Origin: Dinochytrium kinnereticum
Lineage: Eukaryota; Chytridiomycota; Chytridiomycetes; Chytridiales; Chytridiaceae
Direction: 5' to 3'
NCBI GenBank assembly: GCA_027604005.1
Contig: JADGJT010000274.1
Span: forward strand, 5,281-30,127
DNA: 24,847 bases
Below the pieces are notes generated by a model that did no database searches, was not told the DNA's origin, and was given only the letters and a program-made list of their open reading frames with translations. This document shows, in pieces, positions 10,833 through 21,300 of this stretch. Every line of letters begins with the position of its first letter. Positions within the stretch are counted from its first letter, which is position 1. A program made the position numbers and the translations under genes.

Positions 10833-13024
10833 TTAGTAAGCTGTGTTAGACTGGGCGCCAGACTGCTTAGACGTGTTGTACCCTCCAGCAAGAGCACGGT
10901 TCCTCCTGATACCGCTAGCGAACGCTTTGCACATACTAGAAAGGATACAAAAAAAAAAGTCAATCATCAAAAAAACAAAAAAACAAAAACACGCAACCAA
11001 AACAAAAAGACTCACGTTGAGAAAGTGATCTGAAGGTTTCGAACCTCCCCAACAAAACTCCTCTCCCTCAAAATGTTCCCCTCAAGAGCCGAGAAGTCAA
11101 GGTTAGTCAGCATCTCCATCGCCTTCGAGAGCTTGTAAAGAGGCCGCATAAGGAGAAAAGCGGCAACGGCCGCAATGATCACACCAGCAGCAGCGACCGT
11201 GCTGGCGAGGATGATGGCCTTGCGGGAGGCCCTGTCGGTTTCACCAAAGAAGTCTGAACGGGGGACCGCGACGATGATCATCCAGTTGGAGGGTTGCGCC
11301 AGGTAGCGCTGAGAGCGGATAAGAAAAAAAAGAGAAGAAAAAGGGTTGGGTGGTTAGAAACTCATGCGGGGTGAAAAGAGGCGGTTGATGCTTACAGTGT
11401 TGATGAACCAGGTTTGACCGTCGCCAATGTCGACCTGACGGGAGATGGTCTCGAGGGAGTAAGGAATCTTGGTGTAGTTCCCGTAAACATCTGAGAGGGT
11501 CTTTCCAATCAACTGAGCAGTGGTATCAATAGTGTTGGTCAGATCATACTGCTCAGGCGACCGGGCGTTGGGGATGGTCCTGAACACGGTGTTGGGAACC
11601 GAACTAGCAACCACCTTTCCAGTGAGCGTGTCAATCATGATCACCTTAGAGTTAGGGGTGACTTTGATCTCCCTGAACAACTTTCCAATACCCTTCTCAT
11701 TCTCAAACCCAACGGAGCAAGAGTATGCAGGGTGGTCAGGATACTGAGGAGCAAAGAACATCTGGTTGACACCTGAGATCATAACACCTTGGTTGAAGCT
11801 GATGGAGGTCCAGGGGCTTCTGTCAGTGGGACGAGTGAGCATGGCGTTGAAAAACTCAAAGGTGCTCAAGGCGTTGACCCAGTTGAGGGGACCAAATGCC
11901 GGGGCGCTGGGTCCGAAAGCGCTGTTCTCAATGGAGTAGTTCATCTGGTTAAGGATGGGGCCTGATTGAAGGTTAGGGATGCTCGTACAAGATGAACAAA
12001 GGCAAAGGTCGGGATACTCACCAGTGGTCCAGTCCATGTAAAGAGCAGCGTTAGGCTTGTTGTCTCTCTTGTAAGTCCCGATGAAGGTCATGTTCAGGTT
12101 ACCAGGGGTAGGGGGCCTGGGTCTATGCAGGGTGAATGGAAAAGGGGAGGTTAGCAGACGAATCTTTCAGGGAGGGAAAACATACGGCTCTTCAAAGATG
12201 TTGGGGTACGAGGCGCAAGATACTCCACTGATGTATTCGGAGGTGGCGGTGACGGATGACATGAAGAAGTAGGTGTCGACCTCGCTCCTCAAATTCCTGT
12301 TGTTGGTCAACAGAGCGCGCTGAAGGGGAAGGTTGGTGATGGTCATCGCCACAAGACTACGTTCACACGAGAGAAGAAGTCACGGTTAGATATAGCGAGA
12401 AAAAATAACACTGAAAACGCAGGAAGCCTGACGAATTGGCATTTCCCATACCTGTAAGGAAGGAATAGAACGTCCTGAACCTGCGAGACAACCTTGTCAA
12501 CTGCCTGGTTCATGATGGTAGAACCGAAAGTGTTGACAGAGTCCACGGCATTCGAGTGAAGAATGTAGAAGAGCTATTTCCGAAAGAGAAGAAGGAGAGA
12601 GAAAAAGGTACCGATCAATAAATACGCTTCACAGCGAACGAAGCCATTTCAATACACACTCCCATCACTTCCCCCATTTTCCCACCCACCACCCCCTCCC
12701 ACTAAAAAAAAAACAAACCCGTAAAACAGAACAAAAAAAACCCCCAAGGCAACTCACCGGCCCCGCAACAGCTCCCAAGGTGATGATCACAATGATCATA
12801 ACAATAACAGCAACAGGGAGATGGAACCCGCATCCCTGCTCCTCCTTCTTAGCCTTCGAATCAGCGGCAAGCTCAGCGACGGAGGTGTTCATAGAATCCT
12901 TCTGCGCAGAGGTGGGAGACGGCAGCGATGACATTTCGTGGCTGCTGTTGTAGTTCATGGATGAGTTGACGGTTGGCTTTGAACCGTTGAAGGCGGTCGT
13001 GGCGCCCGAGTAGTTCTTTTCCAT
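10833..13024 (-). CDS. Two-pass dCache sensor protein with HAMP-like tail and no output domain
   Basis: Seven exons: 13024-12758, 12573-12452, 12356-12186, 12122-12022, 11961-11396, 11308-11016 and 10935-10833; 540 residues. Seen: a Ser/Asn-rich cytosolic start (1-66), TM1 (about 67-95, VAVIVMIIVIITLG core), and an extracellular region (about 96-438). The latter carries YMDWTTG, WTSISFNQ, VMIDTLTGKVV, TWFINTRYL and WMIIVAVPRSDFF, a pattern like the end of double-Cache ligand-binding domains. TM2 (about 440-463) is followed by a HAMP-like RPLYKLSKAMEML segment and a basic helix-like tail (EVRNLQ...FASGIRRNRAL), then a stop. Family knowledge: dCache domains bind small extracellular ligands and usually feed a kinase, cyclase or chemotaxis domain; none is present. 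It may act through a partner protein. Donors are GTGAGT, GTATGT and similar, and all junction phases agree. Ligand unknown. Confidence 0.83.
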
Positions 13025-13105
13025 AGCTGCAGATGACAGGGTGGAGATGGGAGGGAGGGGGGAGAGGAAGGGGAGTACGCTGAGGATCAGCAGAGTTTAA
13101 ATATA

Positions 13106-13113
13106 TTTTTATA
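13106..13113 (-). promoter_or_regulatory. TATA box of the Cache receptor gene
   Basis: The minus strand reads TATAAAAA inside an A/T island, about 82 bases upstream of the ATG at 13024. Position and orientation suit a core promoter. Confidence 0.6.
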
Positions 13114-13410
13114 TTCTCTGGCTGAGAGCTAACCAGTTGGTTAAGTTGAATAATGGGAGACGAGGTTGCAGGGAACAGGAAAGGGAAAAGGGGGGGGAAT
13201 GTAATGTGTTTTGCGTAATCCAGTGGTGTGGAAAGGGGGAGGTCCCCGTTTTGCACGGAACAGTTGAAAAGAGACAAAGTGTGTGTAACTGTTTGACAAA
13301 AGAAGAAAAAAGAGAACTAGAAAAAGAGAAAAAGAGAAAAAGAAAAAGAGAAAAAAGAAATAGACATGGGTCGTGCTGGAGGAGAAAGCAAGTTTTTGAT
13401 GCTGCGTGAG

Positions 13411-13432
13411 AAATAAAATAAAATAAAATAAT
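13411..13432. repeat. AAATA pentanucleotide repeat
   Basis: Four or more tandem AAATA units in the intergenic region upstream of the receptor gene. Confidence 0.8.
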
Positions 13433-14497
13433 TAAATTTTAACGAAATGTAATTAATGATTATCATTGCATTATGTGTTTCTGGTGAACAGGAAACAGTG
13501 TGAAATGCGACGGAACTGCTGAAACCCGCTGGGTCGTCCCCCAAAGACAGCAGGACGCAGCTATCTGATTGGTTCCTCCATGGACACAGAGTGGTCCCAT
13601 CCAGGGCGCTGGGGGACTGAAATTTGGAAATTTAGCGCGGCTTGTGTTGCGTCGTGCATGGCCGTGTGACCTTTGACACGCCTTGTCTTTTTTTTCTTTC
13701 ACCCATGAACGCGCCGCTGGTTTCACGCGCATCACCTCACCCCACTTGCTGTGACGCACCACCACGCAAAGAAAGCTGTCGCTGCGAGGGACAATGCCAC
13801 CCCACCGAATGATGGGAAGAAGGAAAGGGGCGAGTTGTCAACCTCCCCCTCAACGTCAATGCATCCTTCTTGGCGTACAATCCATTCAACATGGTGCATA
13901 AATTCACTTGAACCGTTTTTTAGAATACTCGAATTAGCCAAGACCATCTGTCAAATGAAGCTGAGGGAGAAAGCAGTCTCCAACTCTGATGAAACTCGTT
14001 TGTCTGACTGCCTGGCTGACCGATTGACTGAATAACCAGAGCAAACAAAGAATCACAGCAAACAGTTCGGTTTCTCTGATGAACTGATCATCTTATCCGA
14101 GTTCATATCCCCATTTTTCTCAAACCAATTTGACTGATGAGACAAATACTGTGATGTGAATAACTAAAAATTGAAATACATCTTCGAGTTCTCTTTGATA
14201 AAGTATGCAGTATTCACATTGAGAAATAAAATAGATAGTTGCGGTACAAGTCAACCAGACTACAATCGAGAATTAATGAGGCTAGCGTAAAACCCGTTTA
14301 AATAAAGTGGGGGTTGGGGGGTTGGGGGGGTGAGACTTTAACTACTATATACACTTCACCCCCTACATAACAAACGACCATCCTTCTCCACCCTTTTAAC
14401 CTCGATGCAAAAAAAAAAAAAAAGAAAAAGAAAAAATAAATACGCACACGCTTCCTCTTCCGCAACCGAAAAAGTAAGGGAAAGAAAAAGAGTTGAA

Positions 14498-17119
14498 TCA
14501 AACCGGCACATTCACTTTCCTCAACATCTTTTTAATCTTCACAAAATCGGGTCTAAAAGCCGGATCACTCGCCCAACAACAATCCACCAACTCCTTAAAC
14601 GAAGCCTCCCACCCCGCAGCCGGCACCAACGGTCTCTCTCCTCTCCCAACGGCCTCCACAATCCGTCTAAACGGAACGCTCTTCCAAGGCTTCTTCCGTG
14701 TAGCAATCTCCCACAAGATCACACCAAACGCATAGACATCCGATTTGGTGGTGGTTTGAACGTCTCGATTTGTCAGGTGCTCAGGGGCCATCCATTGCAA
14801 GGTGCCTCCTTGAGCGGCTTTGCGGGTCATCATCTTCGTGGGAAGCATGTTGGGGGATTGGGAGGCTTCGTCGTGGAGTGCGGTGGCGGTCGACATGCCT
14901 CCCATGGTGGAGGGTTGCATCTCGGGGGGTGTGGGTGGATCGTCTGCCTCGCTTCCCAGCATCTCGTTAAGCCAATTCCGTTCCTTGTCCCGAGCAATAC
15001 CGAAATCAGAGACCTTGACGGTCCAATCCTCACCAACGAGAAGATTTAAGCTTTTGAGGTCTTGATGAATGACTTGAGGTTTGCATCCGTGGAGGTAGCC
15101 CATCCCTTCTGCAACATCCATCAGGAAAGCCTTTTTCCGGTCCTTGTCAAGCGCGATCCTCGGATCCTCAAGCACCTGAAACACCGAACCTCTCGGCATA
15201 AACTCAGTGATGAGAAAGAAATTCGGCGACTGAACTCCAAACCCCATCATCGTGATCACGTTCCGATGCCTTAACGACATCAACATCGACACCTCATTCG
15301 AAAAGGACTGGATAGACTCCGCATCCACATCCTCCTCCCCCTCCTCCCCACCCTCCCGTCTCCCCCCAAAACTCGGCACAGTTCTAAAGTACTTGACAGC
15401 AACCGGAATCCCCATCCAAGCCGCTTTGAACACTTCAGACTCCTTACCGCTTCCTAGTATCTTTTCGAGAACGAGCTCGTTGGACCGGACTTTGATTTTG
15501 GTGGGGGATGGGTCTGCCACGAGGTTCAGAAATTTTTCGAGACCTCTTTGGACATCTTCGTCCAACGTTTGGATGTCCTCTCGACGACAGGCTAGGGCTT
15601 CGGCAAATGAGGCGTTAGGGTCTTTGGGGACGGCGTTGACTTGGTCTGTGCAGACAAACTAGGGTTTGGTAATGTTTTTTTTTTTGGGGGGGGGAGGTTC
15701 AAGTTTCCGTTAATGGAGGTACTTGTGTGTTAAGAAAGATCGTGCTGATAACTCCCTTCCCTCCGTTTCTCCCTATCTACAGAGAAGCCATAAAACTACA
15801 ACAAAAAGCCATGACGATAAAAAAAAACAAACCTTGTAAAGCATCTTCCCATTTTCCATGACCACAATCCCGGGACTCTGGGCATACAGACTTAAATCAG
15901 ACGGCGTGGGTCGAGAAGACCTCTGAAACCATTCTCTCCAAACAGCTCGGCTGGTTTCCGTGTAGGTCTTCATTCTTCGCCCGCCTCTCTTCACTTTCCG
16001 AAATTTGTTCAGGCCACCGCTTTTCAGCTGTTGAGTGATGTTTTTAGTTTGAGGATGGGGACGGAGGGAGGGGGAAGAGTTAGGTGTTTGGTCATGGCGA
16101 GGGTGCGGGACGGATGGGATCGCTTTCGACAAAGAGAATCGATGAATGTGGCGGAGCATTCATGGGTCCCCAACTCAACTCATCATCATGGCTCATGGAT
16201 TCGGGATATAGAAACAGAGCACGGAATCGCGCACACACATGCACGAGGCAACAACCCAAAAAGAAGGAAAACCCAAACTCCAACTAAAAAAAAAATTTAC
16301 GGAAGCAACTCACCCAAAACCTCAACTTTAACATTAAGGCCAAGCGCTGATAAGTCCAAAGCTGATTCCCGATTCCAAACACCCTATAAGCGTTCCTTCC
16401 GGGATCCAGGAACAAATCTCCAGGCAGCGCCCCAAGCTTGGTTCCAACCCCAACCTTCCGTCGAACCTCTTCCTCACGTTCGTCGGGACTCTGAAGCGTT
16501 CTCAACCAGTAAGCAAAGCTGCTGAGAAAGACTTGAACCTCGCTGAGGTTTTCATGGCAGGTGAGGAAGATGATGCGGGTGTTGGTGGCGGTGAGGATTG
16601 GGCGAAGATGGGCAAAGAGGACTATGTAGGAGAAGCTGTGTGATTTGTGTTGTTAGATGCTTGTTGAGGAGGGGATGTCATGTTATTATTATCGAGATAG
16701 TCGGGATGACGGTGGGTCGCTCAAACACCTCAGCCTGACCTCCGCCTCCCATCTCAGATCTCTTTTCCAGTCCGCTTCAAAAATAAAGCTTCCAAAAGAG
16801 ATATTTTCAATGGGTCGGAGGTGGGGGAAGGGTTCGAGCTGTCCCTCCGTCCGCTATCACAGCCTCAACAGACATCGAAAGATGGATGGAGGGATGGGAA
16901 GCTCATTTACCATGTCTGGCAATCAAACCGCCTCAAAAACACAATGACGAGCTTCTGATCCTTCCAAAAAGACGCCAACTTGACCTTCTCTCCCGTCATA
17001 TTAATCACCTCCAGACCCTCTGCCTGCAGAAGATCAAGTTTGAAAGCCGGCGCTTCTCCACCCTTCTTCTTTCCGTGCGCCTCCGCCTCTGGGCTGACCT
17101 TTGCCGCGGCAGCACGCAT
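14498..17119 (-). CDS. Peroxiredoxin-like 2 (AhpC/TSA_2) domain fused to TKL-type protein kinase, copy 1
   Basis: Exons 17119-16911, 16635-16314, 16027-15833 and 15658-14498; 628 residues with consistent phases. The ATG at 17119 is the first after an in-frame TGA at 17135-17137. N-terminal half (about 30-265) is a thioredoxin-fold PRXL2/AAED1-type domain: VIVFLRRFDC, a CXXC at Cys67/Cys70 (second Cys codon split by intron 1), IIFLTCHENL, PGDLFLDPGRNAYRVFGI (141-158) and SPGIVVMENGKML. C-terminal half (about 300-626) is a kinase: Gly-loop GSGKESEV (311-318), VAVK Lys331, Glu364, HQDLKSLN (440-447, Gln for the usual Arg), DFG 460-462 and APE 533-535. The 70-residue-long span between DFG and APE is about twice the usual and Pro/Ser/Met-rich. 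Only two halves of known families are seen; the redox-sensing role is inferred. No signal peptide or membrane helix. Confidence 0.88.
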
Positions 17120-17770
17120 GACGCAAAAAGTCTTTCAAATAAGGGAGAAAGCAAGGTGGACAAGAGCCTTTGTCGATCCATTGTAAACAATAATGTTACC
17201 AAGAGGGGGTTTAAAAGTGCACGGGTTGGGTTGATCCAGGATACCAAAGGTGGATTCCATTGTGCCAACAGCGCATCCTGATGCTCAGGGAGGGAGGATT
17301 TACGCATCCAGCAGCACGAAAAAAGCCCTGATGACTCGGCGTCATTGTGATTGATTGTGCGTGCAATGATTGACTGATATCACTCGTCTGTGGACGTACG
17401 ATGCCCCTCAGCACGCCGGCTGCCCACGTTGCCCACCCTGGCCTCATTCCTCCCTGCAGCCTCTCCGCCGCGACCGCGTGCGTGTGAGGCCATGACGCGA
17501 CAAGCATAACATTTCGTCAAAGACAGCAAGAAAGTGAGCCGTGCGTTGGGTTCGTTGCCCCTCCATGCGTCACACACGGGCGCATGGTCACAAACAAGCA
17601 TGGGTAGAAACCATCCTGCTGGTGTTGGGGTGGGGTGGATTGTAGGGGCAGCAGAGGGTTAAGGTTCGCACCACTCGATCGGAAGCAGTAGAAACCAGAT
17701 GCACGCACGCCCTCCAATTGGGATCATGAATCAAAAGGAGAAAATTTCATTCCAATGCACACACACACAT

Positions 17771-18018
17771 TATTAATTGTTACTATTAGATGTATATATA
17801 TATTATAATATATTTAATAATAATAATAATAAAATAAATTATTATTATCTGGTGAAAAGTCTTTTTTTTTTTTTTTTTTGGTTTTCAAACAGCACGCACC
17901 CCCCGCAATAAATAAATAAATGCATGTCCATATTATTATTATAATAGAATAATAATATGTAATTCTATAAGTATTATTGGTTTATTATTGAAATTATTTA
18001 TTTATTTATTTATTATTT
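17771..18018. repeat. A/T-rich microsatellite island (TA, TAA, TTTA units)
   Basis: Contains TA dinucleotides near 17790-17815, TAA/ATT trinucleotides near 17816-17850, an 18-base T run at 17862-17879 and TTTA tetranucleotides at about 17996-18015. It stands out sharply from the G/C-rich DNA on its left. Confidence 0.8.
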
Positions 18019-18067
18019 CTTTCACTGCTCTGGATAGCCCATCCCTTCCTTGCAGCCCTCCTCTCCC

Positions 18068-18073
18068 TATAAA
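18068..18073 (+). promoter_or_regulatory. Possible TATA box of the ATPase gene
   Basis: TATAAA lies 318 bases before the ATG, with a pyrimidine-rich leader between. CT-rich leaders are common in strongly expressed fungal genes. The long distance makes this tentative. Confidence 0.4.
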
Positions 18074-18121
18074 GAGGACAGATTGCCCCCGCAGGTGGGT
18101 GGGAAAGCGCTAAAAAAAACC

Positions 18122-18138
18122 CTCTCTCTCTCTCTCTC
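18122..18138. repeat. CT dinucleotide repeat
   Basis: Eight or more CT units in the probable 5' leader or core promoter of the ATPase gene. Confidence 0.85.
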
Positions 18139-18165
18139 GCTCTCATTTCCACCTCATCCCCCCTG

Positions 18166-18202
18166 CATCCATCCATCCATCCATCCATCCATCCATCCAT
18201 CC
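18166..18202. repeat. CATC tetranucleotide repeat
   Basis: About nine tandem CATC units, upstream of the ATPase start and within its probable 5' leader. Confidence 0.9.
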
Positions 18203-18385
18203 CTCCTTCCCACCTCATCAGCTTCATATCAGCCACTCTTCTCACTCACTCAACTCAACCAACAGCTCTTCAGCTTATCATCAATCTCTTGAACCTTTAG
18301 CACACATCATTGCCTTTCAAGGGACTACCATTTTCCCATTCAGCCTTTCCGCAACAAGACCAGCATCAATTCAACGGCAGGCAAA

Positions 18386-21300
18386 ATGAAAGCAAAGAAG
18401 ACCACTCGGCCCACAGCAGAGGCTCTACAGGCCGAGGCCCCTCTTCCTAGCTTCCACATGATGACCGCGGAGGACTCGGTCTCCTTTTACCAATCTGGTG
18501 AGAGCTACAGTCTCTTTTCTCTTTTTTTGGCAACTCCCCTCAGCCTCAGAAGAAAACGCACGGCAAACCTTTGTTTTGACGATCCCATTTTCTGACAACT
18601 GCAAATTTTTTTTTTCGGATTTCATTGACCACAGATGCCGACCTGGGACTCACCACCACCATCATTAACGAACGTCTCGAAAAATATGGCCCCAACGAGC
18701 TATTTGGAGACGCCGGAGTTTCCGTTTGGCGGGTTCTTTTCGCAAACACCTTCAATTCTATGAACGCTGTTCTTGTCACTGCCTTCATTGTAGGCATGGC
18801 AGTGCAGGATTGGATCAAGGCGGGTGTGCTTTTGCTGGTCATTTTGACCAACTCGGGGATTGGGTTTGCTCAGGAGTACAAGTCCGAGAAGACTATGGAT
18901 GCCCTAAGGAAAATGTCCTCGCCCACCGCCAGAGTTTTGAGGAACAGGGATTGGGAAGTTATCAACTCGGGGGACGTAGTCCCTGGAGATATTGTGTCTC
19001 TTGAGGAAGGCGTAAGTAGTAGTAATTTTAGTATTGTTTGATTATCCTCCCCAGCTCCCAATTGATTTTTATTTTTAACTTACTGAAACCTCTTTCCTTT
19101 TTCGACTCTTTCATAGGATGTTGTCCCCGCCGATATCAGACTCATAACCGCCGTTAACCTCGAAACCGATGAAGCCCTTTTGACAGGAGAAGCCCTTCCA
19201 ATTTCGAAGTTTGTCCGCCCTCTCCATGCGACTGGAACCGACGACGCCCTACTCCCTCTTGGTGACCGCAAAAACTGCGTTTACCGCAACACCACTGTCT
19301 GTAAGGGTCGCGGTGTCGGAGTTGTCTTTGCTACCGGCCTTCGTTCTGAAGTTGGAAAGATTGCCCGACTTGTTTCCGCGAAGAAGGAGGGAGGAGGCGT
19401 CACCGGTATTGCCAAGACCCCTCTGCAAAAGTCTTTGGACAAGATGATGTTCTTCTGCCTTGCCGCCGCCATTCTCCTCGGAGTTGTGGTGTTTGCTGTC
19501 AACAGGTTCAGGTGGGACATTGATATCTTCCTATACGCCATTGCAGTTGGTATTGCTATTCTTCCTGAGGGCTTGCCGGCTGTCGTCACTGTTAGTATGG
19601 CCGTGGGGCTGAAAAGGATGTCGGAGCAGAAGGCTATCGTTCGTCGACTTGCGGCTTTAGAGGCTGTTGGTCAGGTGACCAACATCTGCTCAGACAAGAC
19701 TGGAACTCTTACTGAAGGGAAAATGTGAGTTATTTGATGGCGTTTTTTTTCCCAGTTTTTTTTTTAATTTGTTTGGCATATGTCTGATGTTTATTGTTTT
19801 TAAGGGTTCTTAAATCTGGATGGTTCGCGGGAAAGTTCTACAATGTTGGTGGAAGGGCTTTGGAGCCTATCGGCGATATTGTTGAGTGCCAGTCTGCTGA
19901 TACTTCCGAAACTGGAGAGACCCTCACCACCGAATCAGCTGCTGAACGCTCTACTCTAGGTACTTGTATTTTCTCGATTGATCGAGTTACTTACTTAATT
20001 ACCTTTGCCATTCAGATCAAGGATTGTGTGTTGCCTCTCTCTGCATTACCTCCTCCCTTTCATATGATGACGAGGACAAGCGATGGAAGGCCACCGGTGA
20101 TCCCACCGAGGTCGCTCTTCAGGTTTTCGCCGCCAAGTTGGGTTACGACAAGAAGAGGTAAGACTCTCCCTTCCTCACTTGCTGGCTTGCAACCTTTCCA
20201 TATTTCCATTGCTTACGCCGTCCTTTTTTTTTTAACAATGTAAAAGTATGGCGGCACGAGGATATAACTTTGTCGCCGAATTTCCTTTTGACTCCAACGT
20301 GAAGAGGATGACAGTCGTCTACGAACAATCTGACAAGAACCTCCGCTACTTTGCTAAAGGAGCCGTCGAGCGCCTTATGGAGAGATGCGTTTCCTTTGCT
20401 AATGAGAACGGTGAGGTGGTTCCCCTCACCGATGCATTCCAGGCCAAAGCCATTGAAATTATGGAGGAATTTGCCGGTCGTGGCATGCGTGTCCTCGCTT
20501 TGGCCACCAAGGTGACACCTCCTCGTGATGAGAAGATTAGCACTGCTGAGTTTACTGAAGGCCCTTCCGCTGGAACTCGTGAGGAGGCTGAATCAAGCTT
20601 GACGTTCCTTGGTCTTGTCGCCATCTACGATCCTCCCCGGCCCGAGTCTCTGCCCTCCGTTCAGGAATGCCACCGCGCAGGAATCGTTGTCCACATGGCC
20701 ACCGGTGATCACCCCAAGACTGCTGAGGCTATCGCCAGGGAGGTTGGGATTTTGAGTTACTCAGACAGGCCTGGAGCACCGTTGGTTTTGACTGCCGCGC
20801 AGTTTGATGCCATGTCGGATAAAGAGGTGGATGACCTCGCTGAACTTCCTAGGGTTCTTGCTAGGTGCAGTCCCGAGTCGAAAGTTAGGCTTGTTGCTGC
20901 TCTTCACAGGAGGAAGAAGTACGTTGCCATGACTGGAGACGGTGTGAACGACGCCCCCGCTGTCCGTCAATCTGATATCGGCATTGCTATGGGTCTTGGA
21001 GGCTCTGACGTCACCAAGCAGGCTTCAGCGATCACCCTTACCGACGACAACTTCAAGACCATTCTGGTGGCTGTGAGGGAAGGCAGGAGGTTATTTGCGA
21101 ACTCGACCATCATCGCCCTTCACCTTCTCTCGGGGAACGTTTCGGAGGTTGTGGCTCTTGTAGTTGGTCTTGCCATTCGTGACAGCGCCGGCAACTCGGT
21201 CTTCCCCATGTCTGCCATTCAAATTCTCTGGCTCAATATGGTTACCTCATCCCCCGTCGCCCTTGCTCTCGGTCTCGAACTCGCCCCTAAAGACATTATG

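Larger units (their letters stand above)
13025..14497. other. Intergenic region between receptor promoter and kinase 3' end
   Basis: About 1.5 kb. The left end is the receptor promoter with a TATA box at 13106-13113. It also holds an A/G-rich GAAAAA-type tract (about 13300-13366), an AAATA pentanucleotide repeat (13411-13432) and a long A run (about 14409-14423) next to the kinase stop. Open frames are short or low-complexity. No gene is supported. Confidence 0.6.
17120..18385. other. Divergent promoter region between fusion kinase 1 and the ATPase
   Basis: About 1.27 kb between divergent start codons. A G/C-rich left half is followed by an A/T island (about 17755-18020), then a TATAAA at 18068, a CT repeat at 18122-18138, a CATC repeat at 18166-18202 and a C/T-rich leader up to the ATPase ATG. 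Open frames here come from the repeats or lack any recognisable domain. Confidence 0.65.

Noticed and set aside
13300..13432. A-rich tandem repeats as a possible origin or CRISPR-like array
   Set aside because: There are no spaced, equal-length direct repeats; these are simple microsatellites.
14498..15565. Kinase exons of both copies as stand-alone kinase genes
   Set aside because: In copy 1 the in-frame start is only a TTG. The upstream exons join in phase, and the same arrangement is repeated in copy 2.
16031..16525. Plus-strand open frame of 164 codons opposite fusion kinase 1
   Set aside because: It spans an intron and exon of the minus-strand gene and shows no conserved domain.
18006..18292. 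Open frames with repeated Trp-Met-Asp-Gly or His-Pro-Ser-Ile units
   Set aside because: They are translations of the CATC tetranucleotide repeat.
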